From Macrosoma leucophasiata (taxonomy: Eukaryota; Arthropoda; Insecta; Lepidoptera; Hedylidae), in assembly GCA_036365455.1 (NCBI GenBank), contig JAWQUS010000022.1, positions 7,564,001-7,628,000 on the forward strand: a DNA stretch of 64,000 nt. Reading direction: 5' to 3'. The notes beneath the pieces are model-generated. The model did not search any database. It was given only the letters and a program-made list of their open reading frames with translations, and was not told the origin of the DNA. The translations under genes were made by a program, and so were the position numbers. This document shows positions 1 through 12,900 of this stretch, one piece after another. The stretch's first letter is position 1; every line of letters starts with the position of its first letter.

Positions 1-275
1 TTGTGTGAATTCAATTGAAAATTGTTTGCGTGTGTGTATATGTGATCGCTTTGTTCCATTTTGAACTCCTTAAAAAAGTGTCACTCTAGTGATATATGTA
101 TACTATTTAAAAAATAAATGACTTCAGTATGTAAGTTTTGTGTTTTATGTAATTATGGGTATGTATACCTTCTGACAAAACTTCATACTTCGCATTCACC
201 AACACCATACCCCATCTATCCACAAAAAGTCCCGCATGCTATTTTCAGAAAGTTGGCCGCCTTCTGCAGCACGGG
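1..275. repeat. right part of a MITE-like repeat (copy of 58742-59205)
   Basis: The stretch from TGTGTGAATTCAATTG to TTCAGAAAGTTGGCCGCCTT parallels 58970-59205 with scattered differences. It is cut by the window edge on the left. No coding is seen. Confidence 0.6.
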
Positions 276-557
276 AGGGGAATAGCCATATGCAGGCTTT
301 CCCCTCTGTCAAAGTACAAGTACAAGTGTACCTACGCCCAGGTGTTTAAATGTGTACGTGAAATTGTTTATGTATTTTATTAAGGTCCAGGTGTGAGTTT
401 CGTAGTAATAGACGATTTTTGTAGTGTGTATGTGTATCATACGCAGTTTCCCCCGCAATAAAGGGCAGTCCGGAGCCTCCCCCCCTCCGGACTGCCATAG
501 CCATAGGGTAGCCATAGCGTTTATTACCATAATAATATATCGTGTTGCTCTATGCGA
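255..557 (-). mobile_element. hAT-type MITE, CATAGAGCAAC family (degenerate copy)
   Basis: This is a reverse copy of the elements at 10929 and 42400. It contains the shared GGAGGGGAATAGCCATA, the TTTCGTAGTAATAGACGATT block and a terminal GTTGCTCTATG. The ORF on this strand is repeat sequence, not a gene. Confidence 0.6.
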
Positions 558-611
558 TACGATACGGTGTAATCGTTAAGTGTGCACAGGCGATTATTCC
601 GTGATTATTAA

Positions 612-990
612 GAACGCGCGCATGGCCCAGCGGCTGGTGTAGATCGTAAGCGATCTCCTCGGTTAAGCACTACGGGCGCGGTCGGGTAGTGTGATGGGTG
701 ACCGCTAGTGGCAAATTAAATGCGCGTTTCCGTGCTTCGGAGGGCACGTTAAGCCGTCGGTCCCGGTTGTTATCGATGGATAGCAGTCGTTAAACCTTGT
801 CGGAGGCCTTATGGGCGGTTTGAAAACATCCGACAGTGGGTTGGCCTCTAACCCACCCACCTCCACCAATCCGCATTGGAGCAGCGTGGTGGAGTAAGCT
901 CCAGGCCTCCCCCTAAAAAAGGGGAGAGACTCGTGCCCAGCAGTGGGACGTATAATGGGTTGCCATTATTATTTATTATTATTATTAAGA
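612..990 (+). repeat. dispersed repeat N with (ATT)n tail
   Basis: It starts near GGCCCAGCGGCTGGTGTAG and runs through GACCGCTAGTGGCAAATTA, the TCGGAGGCCTTATGGGCGG block and CAGTGGGACGTATAATGGG to an ATTATT tail. A reverse copy lies at 3335-3693 and truncated copies at 50186-50405 and 22735-22858. The tail of short tandem repeats suggests a non-LTR element or its SINE. Confidence 0.65.
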
Positions 991-3334
991 ACAACGAACA
1001 ATTTGTGCTGACAGTATGCACACCCTATGCATACTTACTCCACCTCTACCTACGGCCGTTCTTAAAAAACAAACCTACTCACAAATGTGCACTGTCGCAA
1101 TGTGTTGCGATGTAGTGTAACATTCGCATCCCTATTTACTATTTAACACTCGCTAGTAATAAGATTCATTTTCACTTTTTTATTGCTTAAATTATCTATA
1201 CTTATAATACAACTGTAGAAGTGTAAATTCTGTACATTAAAAATATTGAAAACATAAATACCAGGGGATGTTATTAGATCGATACCGAACACAAATATGT
1301 GATTAGAAAAATATTTGTCTGTCTGTCTGTTTGTTCAAGCATCACAGAAAAACGACTGGTCCGATTACAATGAAACTTGGTATGATTATACTTAAACCTT
1401 TGGCGCACAACACTGGGTACTTTTTACCCCGGAAAAAATGTCTGTTTGTCTGTGTGTTTGTGCACGCTAATATCAGAAACGGCTTATTCTCGATTACTCG
1501 ATTTGCAGTTCACTAATATATTATGGTAAGTTTCACTTAACATTTAGAATTTGTTTCGTGTGAATCGGTTCAGAAATGAAAAAATTATGTCGATTTAAAG
1601 AATCGTATCGAATATTTTTAAGCTATTCTGCATCTTAGTTCTATCTTTTAGGGGGTTTCGTACCTAAAAAGTAAAAACGGACCCTACGGATTACTAATCT
1701 TCCGCTGTCTGTCTGTCTGTCTGTCCGTCTGACTGTCTGTCACCAGCCTGTATCTCATAAATAGTGATAGCTAGAAAGCTAACATTTTCACAAATTATGT
1801 ATTTCTAATATCGCTAATATGAAAAAAATGATTACTAAAAATGAGAAAATGTAAATGTTAAAGGGTCCAAGGGGGCATACAATAAACGTGTATTTTTTTC
1901 GTATCTTTTTTGCTCGATATTAATAACGTTAGCAAGTAGACGCTTAAAATTTTCACAAAATTTTTAGATCATAAGTGGTACGATATATCACCTTCCATAA
2001 TAAATCTATACAAATAAATAAAATTGGAGTGTCTGTTTGTAATATTAAAATAACCGCTTTTTACTAAATGCATATGTGTGTATACACGGCATATATACCA
2101 AAACATTTTTTAAAATTTTTGTCTTTCTGTCTATCTGTCTGTCTGTCTGTTTGGTGGGGCTAATTTTGGGAACGGCTGGACCAATTTTCACGAGACTTTC
2201 ACTGGCAGATAGCTGATGTGATAAGAAATAACTTATCTCCATACATACATACATACATACCTACATACAAATAAGTAGAATTGGAGTATATCCGACTTTC
2301 ACGGGTAGGTAGCTGATGTAATAAAGAATAACTTAGGCTACTTTTATACTAGCTGCGCCCACGACTTCGTCCGGGTAGATACTGAACAATCATATTTTTT
2401 CTCACGTGGACGAAGTCGCGGGCACAGCTAGTTTATAATAAAATGCACGTCTCAACGAGCCCTAATGAACTTATTGAGACTAGTATATTATTTTGGATAG
2501 ACGTTAGTCTCTTTTTCGTTTGTATTGATTGGACACCAACTGGGTGATCTTTATTTATAATAATAATAATAATAAGGGGGCAGAGCAGCTTGTGGCGAGC
2601 TGTTGGTGAGTAGCGACACCACCCCCTACCATCATCTCGAGTTCCTCCGAGAGAACTGGGCTCCGCCTCGTCCGCCACACAGAGGTACGGCCGGACAGAG
2701 CATCAGGTCTCTCACCTCTGGCTTGCCTTCATTGGCCGGTCAGAGTGGGGCGCTAGAGGTATGGCATTTGCAGAAATTTAGATAATAGGCTGTTGTCTAA
2801 ATTTCTGAAAGAGCCATACACTCGGGGGAGGAAGTGTCTAAAGGCATAATAGCGGGGAAGCCCGCTCCGAGCTCGAGATTACTCGCTCGTGATGGTGAAA
2901 CCGGGGCCACACCTCTCGACACCCCCAGCCTCTCTCAACAGTGTTGCCCCCTGTCGACCATCGGGTTGGCTGTTTGGGGGGCCCACCAAGGAGAGGCGAG
3001 TCACCACCTGCCTAAAGTAGGATTCGATAATGTGAGATGTTGAATATAGGCAGGTGCCGGATCTCACTCCATAGGCCCAGCCAGCTAGTCCCCCCAGTTC
3101 ACCCACATAGCCCAAAGTTTGGCAAATCACTTTTCATTACAATAGTCCCATTATATTCTTCGGGGTCTGTCTGTGTCTGTATTAACTATTGATGCAGTCA
3201 GAGAGAGGTCCCGCCGAATATAACCCATTACAAAGTAGATCAAAATTCTCGAAAGGGCCTCTACGTGTTGGACCCCCCATGTCCCCGCGCAAGCCTGACA
3301 AAGGTCCGGGGTTCAAATTGGACCCCGTGCTGAC
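990..3334. repeat. mosaic of repeat fragments, no gene seen
   Basis: It holds (TGTC)n and (ACAT)n runs near 1320, 1700, 2130 and 2240. At 2350-2436 there is a fold-back with ends ACTAGCTG...CAGCTAGT. A MITE fragment lies at 2420-2560, and an unplaced GC-richer block at 2575-3335. Short ORFs here overlap simple repeats and have no recognisable domain. Confidence 0.5.
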
Positions 3335-3693
3335 GAGAGACATAATAATAATAATAATGTGAGTCTCTCCCCTTTTTGGGGGGAGGCCTGGAGCTTACTT
3401 CACCACGCTGCTACAATGCGGGTTGGTGGATATAAGGGTTAGTGGCCAACCCGTTGTCAGATGTTTTTTTTTCAAACCGCCTCTAAGGCCTCCGACAAGG
3501 TTAAACGACTGCTATCTATCGATAGCAACCGGAACCGACGGCTCAACGGGCCCTCCGAAGCACGGAAACGCGCATTTTAATTTGCCACTAGCGGTCACCC
3601 ATCACACACCCGACCGCGCCCGTATCGCTTAACCGAGTAGATCGCTCGAGATCGCTTACGATCTACGCCAGCCGCTGGGCCATGCGCGCTTCA
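3335..3693 (-). repeat. dispersed repeat N, reverse copy
   Basis: It is the inverted counterpart of 612-990, with a (AAT)n run at 3340-3358 as the tail. It includes AATTTGCCACTAGCGGTCAC and CAGCCGCTGGGCCATGCG at the other end. Confidence 0.65.
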
Positions 3694-3860
3694 TGACCAT
3701 TATTTATTTACTTAATTCTAATTAATTTTGGGACAAAATATTACCTTTTTTAAAAATGCCTAATATCGATCCAGTTATCGATTCTGAACAAACTAGTTAG
3801 GGTGGTATATTTAATACTGTTATACGTAATATATCAAGTACAATATTAACATTTACATAC

Positions 3861-3985
3861 TTGAGCTGCTTACAATCCTTAGCCAAATTGATCACCTCTC
3901 TTGTTCCACGTACATTGGTCAACGTCGCCATCTTGAGAGCCAACTCAAAATTTGTAGATGCCGCTGCATGAAATATAAAATTTAC
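3861..3985 (-). CDS. FAR: FAR-A exon 5 counterpart, FHAAA
   Basis: It encodes [20 protein letters not shown] and [18 protein letters not shown] in 125 nt. The donor is GTATGT. It is the last FAR-A exon inside the window. Confidence 0.93.
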
Positions 3986-6900
3986 CTGAAAGTATACGGA
4001 GTTTAGTTATTTATTATTTTGATATTATGCTATCGACTTCTATTGGAACTATAAAATCTGCAGTTTTTTTGGGGCCAGCGCCCAATGAATGCTTGGCGCG
4101 GCATGGCGAGGGACAGTACGTTTCAGTTTACTGAAGCATTCTGTAACAAGGTTTGATTCCGAACTCCGCTGCACGCAGCAGTGTTGGTGGTTACGCCTAA
4201 TATAAACTTTTTACATGCCTATGTCATATTTTCTTTTACAAAATTCATAAAACAAATTTAATTTGAATGCGTATTCCAAACGTTCTTCCCTCTCGCCCCG
4301 CATCCTTTCCCCTCCCTCTCTCTCGCCCTTTTTTCAATAAGAAATGGACGGTTCACGCGTACGCTCCGCAAAAAGAAAATAATTTAATAAACTAAAAGTG
4401 CAGTGCAGTGATTGACTGTGTTTTGTAATGTGTGTGTGAAATCCAAAGAAAACTCAAATATAAAAGTTAACACCTGGAGAAGACACGGGGGCCCCCTTCA
4501 AGAACCAGTGACCTACGTAAGAAAGATGCCGACTATCCAGGTACATTTCTGCTCTTAATTCCCCGGCTCCTCCAGTTGGTCTCCATAATATACAAGATGT
4601 AACGGGAATAACGCACACTCTGTAATGTAATACATAAACTGTAATTACATGATTATGTATTTAATATTTTTTATCTAAGAAATAAGTTGTCCTCAATACG
4701 AACAGTATGCACACCCTATGCATACTTAGCTCTACGTACGGCCGCACATAAAACACGAACTTCCACAGGCACGCACGCTATGGCAGTGTAATCTAGCGTA
4801 ACCTTCATACCCTAAACCACCTACCACCGGTCTCACAGACCGCAACGATTTTTCAAGTTCAAATATTTCCACGTGTGGATGGCGCGTTTTACAGGGCGTC
4901 CGTGTACTTTTCGTTTAAACCAGAGGTTCCCAAACGATTTTTTCTTGTAGACCCGTTACATTTTTTTTGTGGTTTCTTTGGACCCCCATCCTTGCTACAT
5001 TTATCACATTCCCATATTTCCGATTTTATTCACGCCTCGTAGACCCCCATCGACTCTCCCATGGACCACTTTGGGAATCACTGGTATGATGTAAGTAAAT
5101 TGGTACTATCAGTGTATGTGTTTAGTTTATTCAGTTTATTCATTTATTTCATATAATTAGGCTCCCGGAGAGCACTTTTACATCGTCATTTTTTTTTAAA
5201 CTAACCTAGAGTTGTTGAGATCCATTATCGTGGACCCCCATTTTCATTTTCATTTCGTGGACCCCCAAATTTATTTTTCGCTGACGTAGACCCCTTTCAG
5301 GTTGTCATAGACCCCCAGGGGTCGATATAGACCACTTTGGGAATCACTGCTTTAAACCAATCTGCATCGCCATTGCGCTTGGCGTAAACGTAAGTGCAGA
5401 CGTTTGGCCAGGGTAAGTAAAAATATTCCGTGAGCGGTCTCCGTGACCTCACGTAGGTGGTTGTGTGACTTTTTGGTATTAATTAATTTTTGCTTTTTTC
5501 GTATCAAAATTAATAAAAAGAGTGAATATACCTAAAGATGGCTTCAGCAAGAGATCACGTATGAAGAAGACATTTCTGGTGAGGATTGCAGCAACGTCGA
5601 ACCTGGTGTATACGTTGACCAAGTGCAGATTGAAGAATGTGAATCCGAGTCTGAAATTGAGGGTGATGACGAACAAAATAGTTTTCGGAATCAGTCCCTT
5701 TAAGGTCACAATCACCAACCAGTTCTCAATCAGCTTCCAGGTCTCAATCAACATCAAGGTCTCAATCAGGATCCAGGTCTCAATCAACATCAAGGTCTCA
5801 ATCAGGATCCAGGTCTCAATCAGCATCCATGTCTCAATAAACATCCAGGTCTCAATGACCATCCAGGTCTCAATGACCATCCAGGTCTCAATGACCATCC
5901 AGGTCTCCAGAGGATAGTGACTCGTCAGAAAATAATATTCCGCCATCGAGATTACAATCTAGAGGTAGGCCAAGGAAGATAAATTATTTAACCACATATC
6001 GCCTCTTTACAAGAACAACGTGACAACTCATCAAAAACGTTTTTTTTTTTATTTGATATTCAAAACCGTGATGTCGAACTGTATTATCTTCAAAAACGCG
6101 GCATTTTTAAAGTGAATTTTAGAGAAGCTATGAGTGAAAGAGATGACTCGGTTGCGGCAAATGGCGATATCACGTTGTCTCTTTCGGTGTGGCGCTCGAT
6201 TTCGAGAACGTGACGCGTTAGGTTACCCTGCGTGCGCGACGAGTGAAGTGCTCCCGTTTTTCGCAAAAAACGTGGCATCACGTAATAATACGTTTTTAGT
6301 GCAAAGGTATGGTTCTTGTTGTTATTTACTTTAACTTTAATAATGTGATATAGTTAATTTAATTAGTTTTTGTTGTAAAACTCGTGAGTATTGAGAATGA
6401 GATAATTAATATTGGCACATTATTGATGAAAAAGTTACTAGTTTTTTTTGAGATATCTTAGATTGTAACGATGTTGTTGATGAATCGTTTTCAAATACTA
6501 AGGGTTATTTTAATATACATCATTATTTTTGAAAAACATTTAGTTTGAGTTTATATTATGCTAAAATGTTACATTATACATGCTAAAATAAAGGAACTTT
6601 TACGAATTTGTTTTTCAGATGGCGTCGCGATCTAGGAAGTTAGTTCAATTAGCTACAGGTGTTAAAAATAATTTTAATCTACAACTAAATGATTCAAACA
6701 CTCAGATAGATATTTTAACACAAGACGAGAATGAAAATGCTAAAAGCTCGAACATTACATTGCAGACATCAAAAAACGGTATTTTTTTACTTGCACTGAT
6801 TACATACTTTTTTCTAGTTATTTTCATATAATTTCTTTATTTCAATTCTCTTTATAGACAAAGTCATCGCAGTAGATTCCGTCCGACTTCGTAGTAATTC

Positions 6901-9900
6901 GACTAGTAGCAGCAGTTCTTCTAGTTCAAGCAGTTCTTCGAGTTCAAGCAGTTCTTCAAGCAGTGGCCCATCTATGTATCAAGGTAAGTTAGTTTAAATG
7001 TAGAGCGTAGTGGTGTGGTATGGTTTTGATCAATTACTATATTATAAAAAGGCTACGGAACTTCTTTAAATTATATTAATAGACACAAAGCTGTATAATT
7101 GCTTATTTTCAATTTAAAACTGTTAATAAATTATGTGTTCGTTTTTATTAACCTCGATTTTAAAATACAAGTAGCTTCTACGATAGTTTCTGCCTTCGAA
7201 TTTTGTAAGAATAACGGGATATAATTTATTTACGCCTATCATCTAAACTTTTACACTTTAAGAACTTGATTGCATTTATAACATTACAGACAGCGACGAC
7301 TCAGTAAAGGATCCTAATTATGAAGCCACACCAACAAAACGTTCTGAGTATTCTTCTGATACTAACGTGGAACAAAATGTCACTACGAACTGCATTAACA
7401 TTTCGGATGATCATAATTTGGTAACATCTAATATGATTTCAATATACATCGAAAACTACGAGGAACCACTTTTGTCTACAAATGAACATGCTATGGTATT
7501 CAACGATCTCGGTGTGATAGAGAACAGTGAATATTCTGCGATTGAAAACGTAAATAACGGAAATACTGTAAGTCCAATAGTGTATAATTCTAGTCCAACA
7601 AAAACTGGTAAAAAAAGAATATTAAATGAAGCAAACTGGAAAGTCAATGTAGCTAAACGACTGAGAAATAGTGGGCAGCCTTATCAATCTACCAAATCAA
7701 ACAAAAAATTTTTATCAAACAAAAATATTTACGCAGTCAAAACTCTGCCAAATATTTAAATCAATTACACACAAATATCACGTTAATACGCAGAACGAGG
7801 GTGATTCAGCTCACTCTCAAATAGAGAGAGAAGTTAAAAGACAACTGAGATCAGGACCAATGTATACACCTGACGCATTTATCGGGGCTATAAAAGCAAC
7901 ACGAAAAAAAGCGAGCCCTTTCATGTTAATGAAATGTGCTTCGATGATTTTTTTGATTGGAAAAATATATGCACTCAAATGAACTTTGCAATAATGAAAG
8001 ATGAAGACAATAATACAGTAAAACTGGCTGGACTGAAGATGATAAAAGTTCAAAGCTCTGATCCCGATGCCATTTTTTTCAAAGAATCATACGCTGACGA
8101 ATTATTCAAGAAAGCTATAGTGGTGAAAAAAAAGAGAAATAGTCAAAGCATTAATTTAAATTTGCAAAAAGCCTATCTTCACAAACCCGGACTAGCAGAG
8201 AGAAAAAAAGCTGATCTCATGGATTTGGTCATTAAAAACCTCATTCCTAGATACCACAGGCCATTTTACGAATCTCTATAATAAGACTGATTAATTACGT
8301 AACTATAAAGATTTTTTGAATTGTATTTTTTATAAATAATATTTAATTGCTACTTTTAAAATGAAAATGTTTTTATTATTATTAAGATAATTTGTGATAC
8401 TATGTTTATGAAGGGTGGTATTGTTTCTATTTTGAATTATATAATAAAGACTATATAGATAACTTGGTGCCATAATTGTGTAAGAAGACTTTAATTAATA
8501 TTAGATAACTTTAAGTAGAGTTAACTTTTTGATTTTTTTTATTTACATGGAAGTAATTTTTTATTTACGTTATAATTGTAATTAAAGCGAGTACTTAGTA
8601 CTTATGTGATTGATTGATCTCTTGTTGATTATTGTGCCTTAAACTAATTCATGGTGTAAGTAAGCCATTGTTTTCGTAAAATTATATTTTTTTAAATAGA
8701 ATATCTTTATTTTGACAGTGTGTTTTATTTAATTATCACACAGCCTTACACCTAATGTTAACATCTTCAATGTGACATATCAATATGTTACATGCATTTT
8801 GTGACATATTTTCATTAAAAACGTGACATGTGTTTCTGTGTTTTTTTAAATCAGTTTTTCTACTAATTTCATAACGAACTGAGTTTTTTTTGCTTATTTT
8901 CAGAATCCACATTAACTAACGCAACAATTTCCTACAGGTTTCCTACAGTAAAATTATCAATATTTTAGAATTTATCAAAGCTCAAATGTTTGAAATTGCT
9001 CTCCTGTAAAGTTGTGGTTTTTTAAATAACACGTTGTTCTAGTAAAGAGGCGATATGGAACGTCGCAAAAAAAAAGATCATGTTTCGAGAGACATCAAGA
9101 ACTCTATTCGCCGTATCTTGCAAATAAAGGAAGTACTTCTGATGCTGAAAAACTTGAAATACGTAAAGCGTGCTTCACGTGTGATTCAGAAAAGAAACGC
9201 GAAACATTTTTGTGTGTAAAGTGCCAACTTGAGTGGGTGGGTGGCACAAAAAAATTAACTGTAGCTGCCGCGAAAAAAATCTAATAGTTGAGGCATTGCA
9301 ATTTTGTTTTGTTTTAAATATTTTTATGTCTTTCTTGTTTGGTTACATTTTTTGTTGATTCTAATTATTCGAAATTAGAAATAGAAGTGCAAAATTAAGG
9401 TTTGATTTTGGTGCCAAAATTATTATTTAATTAGATATTTTCCATTTTTGTTAGACTATTAAATTATTCTTGCTAATTTGTGGTGCTGGAATAAAGCAAA
9501 TGAGTAGATACATGCATTTTATTCAACTGAACTTCAAATTATTATCATATATCACAAAATACACGCATTAGTCTAACAGCGGTCTCCATGACCGCACGTA
9601 GGTGCTTAAAGGACAAAAATAGGTGCTAGGTGGTAGAGGGTTAATTAAATCCTTCAGGCGTCTAAAAAAATATGACAATAGATTTCTTATTGTCTTGGAC
9701 CCTATACCTATACCCCAGCTGCTGCTTCAAGCATCACTCCCTAGTAATAAGATTAATTTCCACTATTTTATTTCTTAAATTATTAATTATAATAAAAAAC
9801 ACGTCTCAAGAAGTTCTAATAAACTTGTTGAGACAAGCATTTTATTTTGGATAGACGTTAGTCTCATTTTCGTTTGTATTGACTGTTCACCAAGTGGGTG

Positions 9901-12900
9901 AGCATAATTTCCTTAATTGTATTTTACTGGTGGTAGAGCTCCAGTGACGGAGCTCGCGGGCGTAGGCTCCACCGCATTACCTAATATACTTGCCGCTAAA
10001 TGGTAGTGTTCAGCACTATCGTGTTCCGGTCAGGTGGTAATGTACGGCTTTGTAATTTCCAGCACAGAGGCACAACACACCTAATGCTTCATTTGACCTC
10101 TAGTCATTGTGTGGGTGTCTATAGCGTCATCACTTAACATCAATGTGAACTGCACGCTTGTTTGCCACTTTTATTACATAAAAAAAACTATAATTAATTG
10201 TGGGACAAAATATTACCTGTAATGCCTGAAATCGATTCGGTTATCGATTCTGTTCAAACTAGTTTCGGGTTGTACATTTAATCCTGTTACATGTTGTATA
10301 TTGTCTATAAGTTTATATGAGATTACATTCCGAGCTACGCGACAAAGTCGCGGCAGCAATGCAGTGACAGCACTGTTGCGGAACAAGTCGCCGCAACTCT
10401 GAGGAGTTTGGAATCGAACCTTCACGGAGGTAGACGAACGTGTTTCGATACATAGCCGCTGAGATTGCTGGCCAAACAAGCCAGATTTAGCTTTATTGTT
10501 CTACATTTGGCATTCATTTTCCACAACAGAGAACAGTGGACTGTGATCTGAAAAGTCACAACGGCAGCCAAGGCACATTGCGTGATATTCGTAATAAAAT
10601 AATGTAATGTTATTGCAAAATCCATTGAGGTCGAAAATCATTTGTCGACGATAAAATCGTTTACCGCGCCATGCCATAGGTACTGCGCTGTCAATGAGCG
10701 CTGGTCTTTAATCTGCAACACACTTACTTCTTCAGTAATTCTTTTCCAATTTTTCTCGTCGATGCCGATTGTTAATTCACTGATTTCACCTTCGATTACT
10801 GCAATTTTTTTAGCGAAGTCCGGTTGCTCCTCCCGTAAACTGTCGAATACCTGATGAGATTAAAAACTTATGTAATGTTATAGAATTTTTGAAGACTTAA
10901 TGAACACCCGAAACTTAATCTATTTTTGCATAGAGCAACACAGACCACCGGCCGGGGTGGACTGGAGGGGAGTAGCCATAGCGTTTATTACCGATGCAAA
11001 ACAGTCTGTCACTTTATGTTGGGGGGAAATGCGTGCACACTTCAAAAATCGTCTATTACTACGAAACTCACACCTTGACTTTAACAAAATACAGAAACAA
11101 TTTCACGCACACATTTAAACATCTAGGCGACAAGTACAGGCCCATTTGGACTTGTACTTTGACAGAGGGGAAAACCTGCATATGGCTACTCCCCTCCGGT
11201 GTTGCTCTATGATTTTTTGTGTACAAAATAAAGAGTGGTGCACAGGATAGATGTATCCTGTCCCGGCCGAATTTTAACTATGTAGTCATAAAATGAACGA
11301 GCAGAAAGACAGACATGTCGAATCTGTAATGGTTCCGTTTCTTGCCATTCGGCTGCAGAACCCTAAAACTGAATTGTTTTCATTGAAATTTGTTAAACTA
11401 ACATGCAGTAGGACCCAGCTAGAAATATTGCACATCGAGCCTACGAAAGGGACAATCGGCTAGTTTCGACTTCGTAGAGCGTTATCTCTGCTGCACGACT
11501 GAGTTTTTTCCGGCAAGTTTTTCTCAGATCATATTGGCCTTTGGAACTTTGCCGGTGAATGACAAAGAATGACTCTTTTTCTTTTCTTTTTACTCTTTGT
11601 TATCAGTTTGTAAAGGGGAAAAGAGACATTCTACTGATAAACTTTTACATTAGTTTATTACATTTAGTTTTATCTTAGTGATATTCTTGACTTTACATAT
11701 ATTTTTTATCTTGTTTGACATGTATATCAATTGTTATTCGCTTTAATTTATTTTGTTTGTTTTTGACGTGTCATAAGAGGTGCCTGTCACTCTAAATGAA
11801 TAAATGAGTTTCTGATTCTGATTCACTGCCCACATAAGCACTGATAGTCCGATATTGGTCAAAACTTGATCAAAATGATCGACAAACGTCACATAGCCGA
11901 GGTGCGAAAGAGATAACGCTCTACAGACCCGAAATAAACCGAAGCCTGCTTCCTAAGTTCGATGTTCAATATTTCTTGTTGGATTGAATTGTTTCTAGTT
12001 AATTGAATAACAATCTATAATCTACTTTGCTGGTGGTAGAGCTCCAGTTAAGGAGCTCGCAGTCGTAGGCACCACCGCATTACCTAATATACTTGCCGCT
12101 AAATGGTAGTGGTCAGCACTATCGTGTTCTGGTCAGATGGTAATGTATGGCCCTGTAATTTCCTGCACAGAGGCATAACACCTTAGGCCTCAGGAGTGGT
12201 AACGCATCTATATTTTGACCTTGGTCTTTGTTTAGGTGTCTATAGGCTGCAGTCATCATTTAACATCAATGTTAACTGCATGCTTGTTTACCACTTCCAT
12301 TACTTAAAAAAAACTTACCGTTTCATTCAGAAAAATATTAAGTCTATCTTCGACGCTTTTGCCTTTTTTAGCTCTCAGTAAAATATACACTTTGGCAACT
12401 TGGCACGACCTAGAAAATAGAAAATAGCTTTGTACATCTTAATTTAATACAAATTACGTGTCACTTTGTTTGTCCGCGATGGATTCCTAAACTACTAAAC
12501 CGATTTTAAGAAAACTTTGCAACACCGACAGCTGTTGCTCTTAATTTAGCTGTGTCTTGTTCGTCCTCAGTAATTTCTTCAAGGGCATTTACAACGTGTA
12601 ACAGGATTAAATGTGTGATGTCCACTAATTTATGTTATTAGGTATTGAGTAAAACAACCAAATTATCAGTAAGTAGGTACACAACTCAAAGGGCACGTCC
12701 GTTCACCACCACTGACAGATTGTGAATGTGAATGGCGCTACCGTTGATTCGTGCACTACATTTATTAGTATACCACATCTCTTCCTTTTCATATAATATT
12801 TAATTCCTTCAATACAATATTTATCATTTAAAAATAAATCAATTTTAACTATATTTTATAATAAAATCAATCCATCAAATCAAACATTTTATTGGACGCT

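Larger units (their letters stand above)
4810..9640 (+). mobile_element. piggyBac relic, internally deleted, with two nested insertions
   Basis: The left end CCCTAAACCACCTACCACC and the inverse of the right end (CCCTCTACCACCTAGCACC) match as terminal repeats. TTAA follows the right end (9641-9644) and a decayed CATA precedes the left. Subterminal GCGGTCTCC...CACGTAGGTG occurs at 5424 and 9580. Coding remains are an acidic N-terminus, an Arg-Ser repeat and a Cys-rich C-terminus ([20 protein letters not shown]); the catalytic DDE core is missing. It sits in a FAR-A intron. Similarity to piggyBac rests on TTAA, CCC ends and domain order. Confidence 0.72.

Noticed and set aside
2130..2260. CRISPR-like or regulated tandem repeats
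   Set aside because: These are TGTC and ACAT microsatellite runs with no spacer structure.
5479..5946. 155-residue minus-strand repeat protein (ETWMVI repeats)
   Set aside because: It is the reverse reading of the piggyBac RSQS-coding tandem; the plus frame explains the units.
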